Of a DNA stretch of 64,000 bases, positions 1 through 8,493 are shown piece after piece. Location: contig NZ_BMOI01000001.1 of NCBI RefSeq assembly GCF_014646995.1, forward strand, positions 62,001-126,000, in the 5' to 3' direction. The stretch's first letter is position 1. Every line of letters begins with the position of its first letter. The DNA comes from Curtobacterium luteum. Lineage in GTDB: Bacteria > Actinomycetota > Actinomycetes > Actinomycetales > Microbacteriaceae. Under the pieces are notes generated by a model. That model was given only the letters and a program-made list of their open reading frames with translations. It had not been told where the DNA came from and did not search any database. The position numbers were made by a program, and so were the translations under genes.

Positions 1-25
1 CGGACGCGCGTAGCCGCGACCCACT

Positions 26-73
26 GACGGACGGGAGGCGCGGTGCCAGCTGGCACCGCGCCTCCCGTCCGTC
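26..73. repeat. Family A dispersed hairpin, copy A1
   Basis: A perfect 48-bp palindrome: the arms at 26-49 and 50-73 are exact reverse complements (24-bp stem). Its core is GACGGGAGGC/GCCTCCCGTC. It lies beyond the 3' end of lipA and probably also beyond a gene left of the window. There is no T-tract. Nine relatives occur in this window, mostly at gene ends, so a bidirectional terminator or REP-like role is inferred. Confidence 0.85.
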
Positions 74-112
74 GTGTGGTGCCGCTGCCGCTGGCGCTGC
101 CGCATCGTGCCG

Positions 113-184
113 GCCGAGACTCGCGACCAGCGACTGATCTCGGGGTCCCGAGCGCGAGGAACGTCGCTCAGAGCGAGACTCGGC
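113..184. repeat. Family B dispersed hairpin, copy B1
   Basis: Outer arms 113-124 and 173-184 (GCCGAGACTCGC / GCGAGACTCGGC) pair with one mismatch. Inside them AGCGAC pairs with GTCGCT, and a further inner hairpin CTCGGG/CCCGAG sits at the tip. The same architecture returns near 18.1, 18.4 and 53.1 kb. Together with copy A1 it fills the gap before the lipA stop. Bases 1-25 and 185-227 show no gene I can support. Confidence 0.7.
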
Positions 185-227
185 CGCGGCCGGCCACGCG
201 CGCGGCGCGCGGCGCGCGGCGCGCGCC

Positions 228-1211
228 TCAGACGGCCTGGCGGCCGGCCGGCGCCTCGAGCAGGTGCGACAGGTGCTCCGGCACCGCGCCGCCACGCGCG
301 ACCGTCGCCCGCGCCCACAGCCGTCCGGCCCGGTAGGACGACCGCACCAGCGGCCCGGCCAGCACCCCCGAGAACCCGATGTCCTCGGCGATCTCGCGGA
401 GGTCGACGAACTCCTCCGGCTTCACCCAGCGGGCGACCGGCAGGTGTCGCGGCGACGGCCGGAGGTACTGGGTCAGCGTGATGATGTCCGTCCCGGCCTC
501 GTACAGCTGCTCGAGCGCGTCGATCACCTCGTGCCGCTCCTCACCCATGCCGAGGATGAGGTTCGACTTCGTCACGAGCCCGGCATCCCGCCCCTGCGTG
601 ATGACGTCGAGGGACCGCTCGAACCGGAACGCCGGCCGGATGCGCTTGAAGATCCGCGGGACCGTCTCGACGTTGTGCGCGAACACCTCGGGGCGCGCGT
701 CGAAGACCTGCCCGAGCTGGTCCGGGCGGCCGTTGAAGTCCGGCACGAGGATCTCGACACCGGTGCCGGGGGAGTGCTCGTGGATCTGCCGGATCGTCTC
801 CGCGTACAGCCACGCACCGCCGTCGTCGAGGTCGTCCCGCGCGACGCCCGTCACGGTCGCGTACTTGAGGCCCATCGAGACCACCGAGTCCGCCACCCGT
901 CGAGGCTCCCCGCGGTCGAGCGGTGACGGCTTGCCGGTGTCGATCTGGCAGAAGTCGCACCGGCGGGTGCACTGCGAGCCGCCGATGAGGAACGTGGCCT
1001 CCCGGTCCTCCCAGCACTCGAAGATGTTCGGGCATCCGGCCTCCTGGCAGACCGTGTGCAGCTGCTTGTCCTTGACGAGGGCGGACAGGTCCCGGAACTC
1101 CGGTCCCTGGGTCGCGCGGGTCTTGATCCACGCGGGCTTCGTCTCGATCGGCGTCTCGGCGTTCCGGGCCTCGACACGCAGCATGCGCCGGCCTTCGGGG
1201 GCGAGGGTCAT
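228..1211 (-). CDS. lipA: Lipoyl synthase (radical SAM)
   Basis: Inserts two sulfur atoms into octanoyl groups carried on lipoyl domains of 2-oxoacid dehydrogenases and glycine-cleavage H protein. The 327-residue product has both cluster-binding signatures: [13 protein letters not shown] for the auxiliary 4Fe-4S cluster that donates sulfur, and CTRRCDFCQ (C-x3-C-x2-C) for the radical-SAM cluster. Length is normal for the family. The start codon overlaps the lipB stop (ATGA), so the two are translationally coupled and act in sequence: LipB loads octanoate and LipA sulfurates it. The C-terminus ends close to hairpin copies B1 and A1. Confidence 0.97.
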   Translation of the reverse strand: MTLAPEGRRMLRVEARNAETPIETKPAWIKTRATQGPEFRDLSALVKDKQLHTVCQEAGCPNIFECWEDREATFLIGGSQCTRRCDFCQIDTGKPSPLDRGEPRRVADSVVSMGLKYATVTGVARDDLDDGGAWLYAETIRQIHEHSPGTGVEILVPDFNGRPDQLGQVFDARPEVFAHNVETVPRIFKRIRPAFRFERSLDVITQGRDAGLVTKSNLILGMGEERHEVIDALEQLYEAGTDIITLTQYLRPSPRHLPVARWVKPEEFVDLREIAEDIGFSGVLAGPLVRSSYRAGRLWARATVARGGAVPEHLSHLLEAPAGRQAV

Positions 1212-1981
1212 GCTGGGACCTCCTGCAGGTGGGTGGTGCGGACCCGACCGGCCTGGAGGCGCGGCTCGCCCCCGGCGGACCGGTCCGCGCTGGTCGGGTG
1301 GTCCGGGCTGGTCGTCCTACTGGCGGCTGCGATGCGGTGGCCTGTGTGCATGCCGTCGAGCGCCGCCTGCACGACCGGCGCGACGAGCGCGGCGACCTCG
1401 TCTACGGTGACGTGGCGTCCCGCGGCACGGCTCAGCGTGGTGACCCCGGCGTCGGCGATGCCGCACGGCACGATCGCGGCGTACGCGTCGAGGGCGTTCG
1501 CGCAGTTGAGGGCGATGCCGTGGCTCGTCACCCCCTCGGCGACGTGCAGGCCGATGGCTCCGACCTTGTCGTGGTTCGCCCGGTCGGGCCGGGGGACCCA
1601 GGCGCCGCTGCGACCCTCGACGCGCTCTGCCGTCACACCGACGCCGGCAACGGCGTCGATGAGCACCTGTTCGAGGTCACGGACCCACGCCACGACGTCG
1701 AGCGGCATCGCGAGCCGGACGATCGGGTAGGCGACCAGCTGCCCGGGACCGTGCCACGTGATGCGGCCGCCGCGGTCGACCTCGACCACGGGGGAGCCGT
1801 CGGTCGGCAGGTCGCCCGCTTCGGTCCGGCGTCCGGCGGTGTACACGGACGGGTGCTCGCAGAGGACGAGCGCGCCGGGCGAACGGCCGGCGAGGACGTC
1901 GGCGCGGAGGCGCTGCTGCAGTGCGAGGCCCTCGTCGTAGGCGAGGAGGCCCGGCACCCGGACGATCTCGAGTTCCGGCAT
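1208..1981 (-). CDS. lipB: Octanoyltransferase (lipoate-protein ligase B)
   Basis: Transfers octanoate from acyl-carrier protein to apo-lipoyl domains. The 257-residue product carries the LipB signatures [11 protein letters not shown], the lysine segment [10 protein letters not shown] and the nucleophilic cysteine in IVPCGIAD. It is the first gene of the lipB-lipA operon and overlaps lipA by 4 bp. Oddity: near its 3' end (about 1242-1259) the DNA contains ACCGGCCTGGAGGC, which looks like half of a family A hairpin embedded in coding sequence and adding an atypical C-terminal tail. Confidence 0.95.
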   Translation of the reverse strand: MPELEIVRVPGLLAYDEGLALQQRLRADVLAGRSPGALVLCEHPSVYTAGRRTEAGDLPTDGSPVVEVDRGGRITWHGPGQLVAYPIVRLAMPLDVVAWVRDLEQVLIDAVAGVGVTAERVEGRSGAWVPRPDRANHDKVGAIGLHVAEGVTSHGIALNCANALDAYAAIVPCGIADAGVTTLSRAAGRHVTVDEVAALVAPVVQAALDGMHTGHRIAAASRTTSPDHPTSADRSAGGEPRLQAGRVRTTHLQEVPA

Positions 1982-2025
1982 GGGCGCCAGCGTACGTCAG
2001 TTTCTGGACGCCGTACAACAACCGA

Positions 2026-2559
2026 TCACGCGTCGGGCGTCTCGGTCGGGCGTTCGACCATCACGAGCTCGGCGTACAGCAGCTGCGCACGCTCCCGGTG
2101 CGGTCGGTCCACCACGATCCCGCGCACGGTGAGGACCGCCCAGAGGACTGCGGAGCTGCCCGTCAGGAGCGCACCGCCGACGTCGTGGTCGCCGACCAGG
2201 TCGGCGACGGCGGTCGCGCCGAACACGACCGCCAGTGCCGCGCCGAGCCAGAGGTGCCAGCCGGTCCGGTCGACGATGTCGCGCAGGAACCGCAGCTTGC
2301 GGTCGCGCCGCACGCCGCCGGGTTCCGAGCCGCCGCGGACCCAAGTCCGCAGTGCCCGGTGTGCGGCGTACCCGCCCCCGCCGGCCCACGCCGCGACCAC
2401 GAGGACCACGAGACCGACTGCGGTGGCCACGCCGACGAGCACGACGACCGTCACGGACCCCGTGAACCGTGTGGAGAACACCGCCGCCGTGAAGCCGCCC
2501 GACACGGCCGCGCCGGTCGCCCGCAGCCAACCGGCGGCGTCGATCTCCCTGAGGTGCAC
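2026..2559 (-). CDS. Small membrane protein of unknown function
   Basis: The predicted product is 177 residues from a GTG at 2559. That start follows a TACCGT -10-like hexamer by 7 nt with no Shine-Dalgarno, which fits a leaderless mRNA; a longer reading frame to 2646 would overlap the ffh start. Four hydrophobic stretches are visible, in pairs at the N- and C-terminal halves, separated by a basic loop (RRDRKLRFLRD) and followed by a charged tail ending VERPTETPDA. I do not recognise the family. It is divergent from ffh and separated from lipB by about 45 bp, so it may be transcribed with lipBA. Confidence 0.7.
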   Translation of the reverse strand: MHLREIDAAGWLRATGAAVSGGFTAAVFSTRFTGSVTVVVLVGVATAVGLVVLVVAAWAGGGGYAAHRALRTWVRGGSEPGGVRRDRKLRFLRDIVDRTGWHLWLGAALAVVFGATAVADLVGDHDVGGALLTGSSAVLWAVLTVRGIVVDRPHRERAQLLYAELVMVERPTETPDA

Positions 2560-2622
2560 GGTGTGGACGGTAGTCCCCGGGGTGCCGGCGCGGTCGCGGT
2601 CGGGCTGTCGGCGGCCGCCTTG

Positions 2623-2637
2623 TAGAATCGACGGATC
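2623..2637 (+). promoter_or_regulatory. Leaderless promoter of ffh
   Basis: TAGAAT at 2623-2628 is a good -10 hexamer, 9 bp before the ffh ATG at 2638. No Shine-Dalgarno precedes the ATG, so the transcript probably starts at or within a few bases of the start codon. A -35 is not clear. Confidence 0.6.
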
Positions 2638-4200
2638 ATGGCGCAATTCGGTTCACTCTCCGACCGGCTGACAGAGACCTTCCGCAACCGGCGGAGCAAG
2701 GGTCGCCTGTCCCCGTCCGACGTCGACGGCACCGTCCGCGAGATCCGACGGGCGCTCCTCGACGCCGACGTCGCGCTCGAGGTCGTCAAGTCCTTCACCG
2801 CCGCGGTGCGCGAGCGCGCGCTCTCCGACGAGGTGAACAAGGCGCTCAACCCCGCGCAGCAGGTCGTCCAGATCGTCAACGAGGAACTCGTCGGCATCCT
2901 CGGCGGGCAGCAGCGTCGGCTCGAGTTCGCGAAGCGTCCGCCGACGGTGATCATGCTCGCCGGTCTCCAGGGCGCCGGCAAGACCACGCTCGCGGGCAAG
3001 CTCGGCAAGTGGCTCAAGAAGGACGGCCACACCCCGATGCTCGTCGCGGCGGACCTCCAGCGTCCGAACGCCGTGCAGCAGCTCCAGGTCGTCGGTGAAC
3101 AGGCCGGCGTGCACGTGTTCGCCCCGGAGCCCGGCAACGGCGTCGGCGACCCGGTGAAGGTCGCGAAGAACGCGATCAAGGCCGCGGTGGACCAGCAGTA
3201 CGACACCGTCATCGTCGACACCGCCGGCCGCCTCGGCGTGGACGCGGAGCTGATGAAGCAGGCCGCGAACATCCGCAAGGCCGTCGACCCCGACGAGGTC
3301 CTGTTCGTCATCGACGCGATGATCGGTCAGGACGCCGTCGCCACCGCCCGCGCCTTCCAGGAGGGCGTCGACTTCACCGGTGTCGTCCTGTCGAAGCTCG
3401 ACGGTGACGCCCGCGGTGGCGCGGCGTTGTCCGTCGCGAGCATCACCGGTCGCCCGATCATGTTCGCGTCCACAGGTGAGGGCCTCGACGACTTCGAGCC
3501 GTTCCACCCGGACCGCATGGCGAGCCGCATCCTCGACCTCGGCGACATCCTCTCGCTCATCGAGCAGGCCCAGCAGGCGTTCGACGAGGACGAGGCCCGC
3601 AAGGTCGCCGAGAAGATCGCCTCCGACTCGTTCACGCTGAACGACTTCCTCGAGCAGATGCAGCAGCTCCGCAAGGCCGGCTCGATCAAGGGCATGCTCG
3701 GCATGCTCCCGGGCGCCAAGGGGATGCGCGAAGCGCTCGACAACTTCGACGAGAGCGAGATCGTCCGCACCGAGGCGATCATCCAGTCGATGACGAAGCA
3801 GGAGCGCGAGCTGCCGAAGCTCCTCAACGGTTCCCGTCGTCTCCGCATCGCCCGGGGCTCCGGCACCACGGTGACCGAGGTGAACGCGCTCGTGAACCGC
3901 TTCGAGCAGGCGGCGAAGATGATGAAGACCGTCGCGCGCGGCGGCGTGCCGCAGATGCCGGGCATGGGTCCGATCCCGGGCATGCACGGCGGCAAGAAGA
4001 AGCAGCAGCAGGGCGGCGCGAAGAAGAAGAAGGTCGGCAACCCGGCGAAGCGTGCGGCGCTCGCCTCGGGTGCCGCGGCGCAGCCCCAGCAGCAGACCCC
4101 CCAGGGGTCCGGGTTCGGGTTCGGCGGCGCGAACGCGAAGAACCCGAAGGCGCCCACCGAGGAAGAGATGCAGTCGCTGCAGAAGTTCCTGGGCCGCTGA
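2638..4200 (+). CDS. ffh: Signal recognition particle GTPase Ffh
   Basis: Binds signal sequences on nascent membrane proteins together with 4.5S RNA and hands them to FtsY at the membrane. The 520-residue product has the N-terminal helical bundle, then the NG GTPase domain with G1 GLQGAGKTT (about residue 107), G3 DTAGRLGVD and G4-like LSKLDGDARGG, then the methionine-rich M domain (GMLGMLPGAKGM) that binds signal peptides and RNA. The C-terminal tail is Lys/Gln/Gly-rich (KKKQQQGG, AKKKKVG), longer than in E. coli and common in actinobacteria. It ends facing the convergent AAA gene across hairpin A2. The SRP RNA gene was not found in this window. Confidence 0.98.
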   Translation: MAQFGSLSDRLTETFRNRRSKGRLSPSDVDGTVREIRRALLDADVALEVVKSFTAAVRERALSDEVNKALNPAQQVVQIVNEELVGILGGQQRRLEFAKRPPTVIMLAGLQGAGKTTLAGKLGKWLKKDGHTPMLVAADLQRPNAVQQLQVVGEQAGVHVFAPEPGNGVGDPVKVAKNAIKAAVDQQYDTVIVDTAGRLGVDAELMKQAANIRKAVDPDEVLFVIDAMIGQDAVATARAFQEGVDFTGVVLSKLDGDARGGAALSVASITGRPIMFASTGEGLDDFEPFHPDRMASRILDLGDILSLIEQAQQAFDEDEARKVAEKIASDSFTLNDFLEQMQQLRKAGSIKGMLGMLPGAKGMREALDNFDESEIVRTEAIIQSMTKQERELPKLLNGSRRLRIARGSGTTVTEVNALVNRFEQAAKMMKTVARGGVPQMPGMGPIPGMHGGKKKQQQGGAKKKKVGNPAKRAALASGAAAQPQQQTPQGSGFGFGGANAKNPKAPTEEEMQSLQKFLGR

Positions 4201-4230
4201 CGCGGACTGCCGTGGGTCGCTGACGCGACC

Positions 4231-4282
4231 GACGACGGACGGGAGGCACGGTGTCGGCTGGCACCGCGCCTCCCGTTCGTCG
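4231..4282. repeat. Family A hairpin, copy A2 (between convergent genes)
   Basis: Arms GACGACGGACGGGAGGCACGGTG and its near-complement pair with about three mismatches or wobbles. The element fills the gap between the ffh stop (4200) and the stop of the convergent AAA ATPase gene (4284), which is where a bidirectional terminator would be expected. Confidence 0.8.
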
Positions 4283-4283
4283 T

Positions 4284-5546
4284 TCAGCGCTTCGACTTCT
4301 TGAGGTAGGCGCGGAGGTCCGCGTACGTCCCGTCGTCCTCGCCGAAGAGCACGACGTTCCGCGCCGTGTCGAGCCACGACCGTGTCGACGGTCGCACCTC
4401 CGCCACCGAGTCGAGGAGGTCGGGCATCCCGATGAGCCGGGCGGTGCCGCTGGCGACGCTGTCCATCAGCGCCCGCTCGGCGGCGACCTCGCAGACGTAG
4501 GCGATGTCGGCGCCGGAGAAGCCCTCGGTGCGCTTCGCGAGCACCCCGACGTCGACGCCCTCGAGCGGTCGGTCCCGGAGGTGGGTGCGGAAGACCGCCT
4601 CACGAGCAGGAGCGTCCGGCGGCAGCACCAGCACCGTCCGGTCGAGGCGGCCCGGCCGTCGCAGCGCGGGTTCGACGTCCCAGGGCTGGTTCGTCGCCGC
4701 CAGCACGAACACGCCCTCGTTGCCGCCGCTGATCCCGTCGAGTTCGGTGAGGAGCTGGTTCACCATGCCGCGGACGTGCGAACTGCGCGTCTGGCTCCGC
4801 CGCTGGCCGAGTGCGTCCACCTCGTCGAAGAACACGACGCACGGCGCCGCTGCCCGAGCGGCCTCGAAGACCGCCTGGATGTTCCGCTCACTCACGCCGA
4901 TGTACGGGTCGAGGACGTCCGTGATCGCGACGCTGAGGAACCGTGCGCCCAGCTCGCCGGCGACGGCGCGCGCGATGAAGGTCTTGCCGCACCCGGGCGG
5001 TCCGTAGAGGAGCAGTCCACCGCGGAGGCTCTTGCCGTAGAGCGCGCGGAGCTCGGGGTTCGCGAGCGGCGCGAGGAACGCCGCGTTCAGCCGTTGCTTG
5101 ACGTGCTCCATGCCCCCGACGTCGGTGAACCGGGTCCCGGGGTCCTCGACGGAGAACGCGGAGGGGAGGTCCGGGTCGTCGGCGTCGAGGTCGTCGACGA
5201 AGGCCGGTCCGACGAGGTGCTCGACCTCCTGTTCCGCCGCGTGCCAGTCGAAGGAGGTGCGGTCGTCCGCCGTCTCCTCAGGGGCGCTCGACGACGGTGC
5301 GCTCGACGGCGCGGCGCTCGACACCGGGGCGGAGCCGCCGCGGAGGGTGTCGAGCATGAGCGTGCCGGCTGCGGCGTCGGTCGGTTCGGCAGCCAGCGCG
5401 GCCGCGGCCTCGGCGGTCGCCTCGGCGGTCCTGCCCGCGTCCAGCAGCAGACGACCGAGATGGACGCGGAGCGGGACGTCGTGCGGCGCGGACGCCACGG
5501 CTCGACGGAGGGCGTCGATCACGGGGTCGGTCGGTTCGTGGTCCAT
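4284..5546 (-). CDS. CDC48-like AAA ATPase with TPR-like N-terminus
   Basis: The 420-residue product starts with a TPR-like helical segment (residues ~5-65), a variable Ala/Ser linker, then one AAA domain opening with FTDVGGMEHVKQ, the hallmark of the CDC48/proteasomal ATPase class. Walker A GPPGCGKT (~182), pore-loop-like PYIGVSERN, Walker B VVFFDEVD (~235), sensor-1 LAATNQ and arginine fingers RRPGRLDR are all intact. It probably unfolds or remodels proteins; the substrate is unknown. It is the last gene of a minus-strand set with two membrane-associated proteins. A Pup-proteasome ATPase is unlikely: there is no OB domain and no neighbouring prcBA. Confidence 0.85.
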   Translation of the reverse strand: MDHEPTDPVIDALRRAVASAPHDVPLRVHLGRLLLDAGRTAEATAEAAAALAAEPTDAAAGTLMLDTLRGGSAPVSSAAPSSAPSSSAPEETADDRTSFDWHAAEQEVEHLVGPAFVDDLDADDPDLPSAFSVEDPGTRFTDVGGMEHVKQRLNAAFLAPLANPELRALYGKSLRGGLLLYGPPGCGKTFIARAVAGELGARFLSVAITDVLDPYIGVSERNIQAVFEAARAAAPCVVFFDEVDALGQRRSQTRSSHVRGMVNQLLTELDGISGGNEGVFVLAATNQPWDVEPALRRPGRLDRTVLVLPPDAPAREAVFRTHLRDRPLEGVDVGVLAKRTEGFSGADIAYVCEVAAERALMDSVASGTARLIGMPDLLDSVAEVRPSTRSWLDTARNVVLFGEDDGTYADLRAYLKKSKR

Positions 5547-5985
5547 GGGGTCCTCGGTGGTCAGGTGGAGGTGGGGCGGCGAACGGCAGGGCCGGGGCGA
5601 GCAGGACGAGGACGGCCGCGACGGTGAGCAGGACCACGACCGTGCGGAGCAACGTCGATCCGCGGAGCAGCCGGACGAGCGGTTCCCGGTTCTGCCGCAC
5701 CGTCCGGGTGACGAGCACGACCCCGATGGCGATCAGTGCGGCCGCGATCAGCCAGCTGGTGACAGCGAGCAGGAGCGTCGGTCCGGGTGCGCCGAGCGGG
5801 ACGCCCACGAAGAACCCGGCGATGGCGCTGCCGCCGACGACGACCCGGAGCCGCTGCAGCGTCCCGAGGACCGAGCGCCGCAGTCCGCGGACGGCCGGAG
5901 CGTTGTCGGGTCGGTCGTGCACGACGCTCCAGAACCCGGACGTCGACGCCGGCCCGTCCGGATCGGTCCACACCGTGTCCGTCAT
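5278..5985 (-). CDS. Membrane protein of unknown function; 3' end uncertain
   Basis: Starts at ATG 5985, overlapping the stop of the TPR gene (ATGA). Residues 1-145 look real: a polar N-terminus (MTDTVWTDPDG), then four hydrophobic segments in two pairs around basic loops (VTRTVRQNREPLVRLLRG). The open frame then runs 269 bp into the AAA gene, where the predicted residues are Arg/Pro/Ser-rich antilogue sequence and not credible. One extra base in the C-run near 5573 would instead end it at 5561, giving a product of about 141 residues just before the AAA start. I infer either a real frameshift or a sequencing indel. The function is unknown; context suggests a partner of the flanking TPR and AAA proteins. 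Confidence 0.55.
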   Translation of the reverse strand: MTDTVWTDPDGPASTSGFWSVVHDRPDNAPAVRGLRRSVLGTLQRLRVVVGGSAIAGFFVGVPLGAPGPTLLLAVTSWLIAAALIAIGVVLVTRTVRQNREPLVRLLRGSTLLRTVVVLLTVAAVLVLLAPALPFAAPPPPDHRGPHGPRTDRPRDRRPPSSRGVRAARRPAPRPSRSSAAGRGQDRRGDRRGRGRAGCRTDRRRSRHAHARHPPRRLRPGVERRAVERTVVERP

Positions 5986-7112
5986 GCCGGGTTCCGCCAC
6001 GGCGAGGACTCGTCGGTGGGGGCCGCGGCCACGGTGGGCGGCGCCGGGCGGGTCCGGGGGAACGCCACCAGGATGCGTCGCGACTGCAGCGAGCCGAGGA
6101 CGGCGCAGGCGAGCACGACCGCCTGTGCCACGAGGGCGGCTGCGAGCGGCAGGAAGACGCTGACCACGGAGACGATCAGGGCCGCGAGGGTCACCGCCGC
6201 GAGGGCGGTCCAGCCCGGCACCGCGCGGCGGGCGGTCGCGACGACGGAACGCGTCCGGCTGCGGGTCTCGGCCACGAACCGGAGCGCGACGACCACGGCT
6301 CCGACGATCCCGGTGACGGGGAGCAGGATCGTGGTCAGGCGCGCGATCTCGGCATCGCCGGTCACCCCGAGGGACATCAGGCCGGTCATCACGGCGGTGA
6401 ACCCGAGCATGCCCCGTACTCGCGCGAGCGGGTTCACGACGGCGACCACGAAGTTCCGTCGCGCCGTGGCGTCGGTCGGGTCGGTGGCGAGGACGCTCGA
6501 GAACGCCAGCGCGGACTCGCCCTCGTGTCCGCCGCGGAGGCGGGACACCGCCAGGTTGTGCCGTGTGCCGGTCGTCCCGGGGGCGAGCTCCAGGCCGCGC
6601 CGGTAGGCGGCCTGCGCGTCGCGGTGTCGTCCCGCGGCGAGGAGCAGGTCCCCGTGGCGTCGGTGCACGTCGGGCTCCTCGGGCGCGAGCCGGACGGCCT
6701 CGTAACTCGCCCGGAGGGCCTCGACCCGTCGCGCCGGGTCGAGGAAGAGCGCGTCGGCGACCGCTGCGTGCGAGCGCCACGACGTCGGGGCCACGACGAC
6801 GGCTCGCCGGGCTGCGTCCACTGCGCCCGCCTGGTCTCCGGTCCGGAGCAGCAGCGTCGACGTGAGCCACAGCCCGGTCCCGTCGTCCGGGTCGAGGCCG
6901 ACCGCCTGGCGGGCCGCTCCCAGCGCGTCGTCGACCTCGTCGACCGCGAGCAGAGCCAGCGCGCGGACACGCTGCGCGGCGGCGGTCTCGTTCTCCTCGG
7001 GCCCGGCCGCAGCGAGCACGGCGAGCGCCTCGCGCGGCTGCCCGGCGGCGACGAAGGCCGCCGCACGGTGGACACCGACCCTCGACGCGCCCCCGGCGCT
7101 CGTCCCCGTCAC
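5982..7112 (-). CDS. TPR-repeat membrane protein
   Basis: I chose GTG 7112 (376 residues): it follows a TACAGT -10-like hexamer by 6 nt (leaderless), whereas a longer frame to 7181 would read through hairpin A3. The first ~220 residues are helical repeats of TPR type (AAFVAAGQPREALAVLAAAG, AALVLAPEEPDVHRRHGD-like units). The C-terminal half has about four hydrophobic segments (VMTGLMSLGV, LLPVTGIVGAVVVAL, and a pair near the end). It is first of three overlapping minus-strand genes. TPRs usually mediate protein contacts; here the partner could be the AAA protein two genes on, which carries its own TPR-like N-terminus. Confidence 0.75.
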   Translation of the reverse strand: MTGTSAGGASRVGVHRAAAFVAAGQPREALAVLAAAGPEENETAAAQRVRALALLAVDEVDDALGAARQAVGLDPDDGTGLWLTSTLLLRTGDQAGAVDAARRAVVVAPTSWRSHAAVADALFLDPARRVEALRASYEAVRLAPEEPDVHRRHGDLLLAAGRHRDAQAAYRRGLELAPGTTGTRHNLAVSRLRGGHEGESALAFSSVLATDPTDATARRNFVVAVVNPLARVRGMLGFTAVMTGLMSLGVTGDAEIARLTTILLPVTGIVGAVVVALRFVAETRSRTRSVVATARRAVPGWTALAAVTLAALIVSVVSVFLPLAAALVAQAVVLACAVLGSLQSRRILVAFPRTRPAPPTVAAAPTDESSPWRNPA

Positions 7113-7155
7113 ATCCGAACTGTACCGATCGTCCGACGCGGTGCCAGCCCCCAGG

Positions 7156-7193
7156 ACGGGAGGCGCGGGGCGGACCCGCACCGTGCCTCCCGG
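7156..7193. repeat. Family A hairpin, copy A3
   Basis: GGGAGGCGCGGGGCG pairs with CGCACCGTGCCTCCC. It lies just downstream of the stop of the carboxylate-amine ligase gene (7210, minus) and just upstream of the leaderless promoter of the TPR gene, so it probably separates the two transcription units. Confidence 0.75.
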
Positions 7194-7209
7194 CCGGAGG
7201 TGGTGGCGA

Positions 7210-8340
7210 CTAGAGCGACTCGCGCAGCTCGGTGACCAGGTGGCGGACGACGGCGCGGAGGTCGCCGCCGTTCTCCTGCGCGACCCGGAGCTGGCGTTGG
7301 TACGAGGCCCCTTGCTCGGTCATCGTGTCGAGGTGGTGCAGCTCCTGCTGGCAGCCGAGCCGCTCCGCGATCGGGTCGAGGCGTTGCACGAGGTCGTGCA
7401 CCTCGTCGGTGACGAGCCGCTCGTCACCCGCGGCGTTCGTGATGATCTCCGCGTCCATGCCGTACCGCGCTGCGCGCCACTTGTTCTCGCGGACGAACCA
7501 CTGCTGCATGGTCGGCAGTTCCTCGCCGCGGTCGAGCCGGTCGGAGAGCGCCGTCACCAGGCACTGGACGAGCGCGGTGACGGCGCCGACCTCGTGCAGG
7601 GTCGAGATGCCGTCGGAGACCCGGTTCTCGAGCGTGCCCCAGCCCGGTGACGGGCGGATGTCCCAGCGGAGGTCCTTGAACCCGTCGATCACACCGGTCC
7701 GGGTCAGGTCGTCGACGACGCCTTCGAAACCGCTCCAGTCGCCGATGCCCGGCGGCAGTCCGCCGGTCGGGAGCTGCTGGAACATGAGCGCCCGGTTCGA
7801 GGCGTACCCGGTGTCGATGCCGCCCCAGAACGGGCTCGACGCGGTGAAGGCCTGCAGGTGCGGCACGTAGCCGAGCATCGCGTTCATGATCGGCACGGCC
7901 TTGTCGCGCCGGTCGATCCCGACGTGCACGTGCACGCCCCAGATGAGCATCTGGCGTCCCCACCAGCGCGTCCGGTCGATGAGGGTCGTGTAGTGCTCGC
8001 TGTCCGGCGTGATCTCCTGCTGGTCCCACAGGGCGAACGGGTGCGTGCCGGAGCACATGACCTGCGCGTCGAGCGGGTCCGCGGCGTCGACGACCTCGCC
8101 GATGATGCCGGAGAGCTCCCGGGTGGCCCCGCCGACCGTCGTGTGCACGCCCGTGACGACCTCGACGGTGTTGGTCAGGAGCTCCTCCGTGACACGGTCC
8201 GGGTCGCCCAGCCGCTCCTGCACCGCACTGATCACCGCCGGGGCGCGCGGGGTGAGGTCCCCGGTGTCCCGGTCGACCAGCGGGAGTTCCCACTCGACAC
8301 CGATGGTCGACGGGTGGGACTCTGTGAAGCGGATGTCCAT
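7210..8340 (-). CDS. Carboxylate-amine ligase, glutamate-cysteine ligase family 2 (YbdK-like)
   Basis: The 376-residue product shows the GCS2/YbdK fold: IGVEWELPLVD near the N-terminus (acidic metal/ATP ligands), MCSGTHPFALW, WGVHVHVG (paired histidines), and DIRPSPGWGTLENRVSD with the family ENR signature. Members form gamma-glutamyl-type amide bonds with ATP. YbdK has weak glutamate-cysteine ligase activity and its true substrate is unclear; since actinobacteria mostly use mycothiol rather than glutathione, the role here is uncertain. Start ATG 8340 is preceded by CAGGAT 6 nt upstream. It is divergent from the cyclohexanecarboxyl operon. Confidence 0.85.
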   Translation of the reverse strand: MDIRFTESHPSTIGVEWELPLVDRDTGDLTPRAPAVISAVQERLGDPDRVTEELLTNTVEVVTGVHTTVGGATRELSGIIGEVVDAADPLDAQVMCSGTHPFALWDQQEITPDSEHYTTLIDRTRWWGRQMLIWGVHVHVGIDRRDKAVPIMNAMLGYVPHLQAFTASSPFWGGIDTGYASNRALMFQQLPTGGLPPGIGDWSGFEGVVDDLTRTGVIDGFKDLRWDIRPSPGWGTLENRVSDGISTLHEVGAVTALVQCLVTALSDRLDRGEELPTMQQWFVRENKWRAARYGMDAEIITNAAGDERLVTDEVHDLVQRLDPIAERLGCQQELHHLDTMTEQGASYQRQLRVAQENGGDLRAVVRHLVTELRESL

Positions 8341-8417
8341 GCGGCCATCCTGCCGGTCGGTTGTCGGACACGCACAACGAACGCCCGCGCCGGTCGTGCA
8401 CCTCGCTCCACCCAGTT

Positions 8418-8468
8418 GTTCCAGAACGGTACTACCGTGGGAATCGTTCCATGACGGTACTACCGTGG
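8418..8468 (+). promoter_or_regulatory. Twin palindromic operators before the cyclohexanecarboxyl-CoA operon
   Basis: Two near-identical 23-bp units, 8418-8440 and 8446-8468, repeat with a 28-bp period. Each reads GTTCCA-NN-ACGGTACTACCGT-GG and contains the perfect palindrome ACGGTA-C-TACCGT (8426-8438 and 8454-8466). They lie 25-76 bp before the start codon of the first gene. This arrangement fits a dimeric repressor (TetR, MarR or GntR type) binding twice over the promoter. No regulator gene is adjacent. The Shine-Dalgarno GAAGAGG at 8482-8488 follows. Confidence 0.7.
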
Positions 8469-8493
8469 ATTCGCTCGCAGGGAAGAGGTCCGC

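Noticed and set aside
1..27. 3' end of a gene entering from the left (frame ending TGA at 25-27)
   Set aside because: Eight codons are too few to identify anything, and a second frame stops at 11-13.
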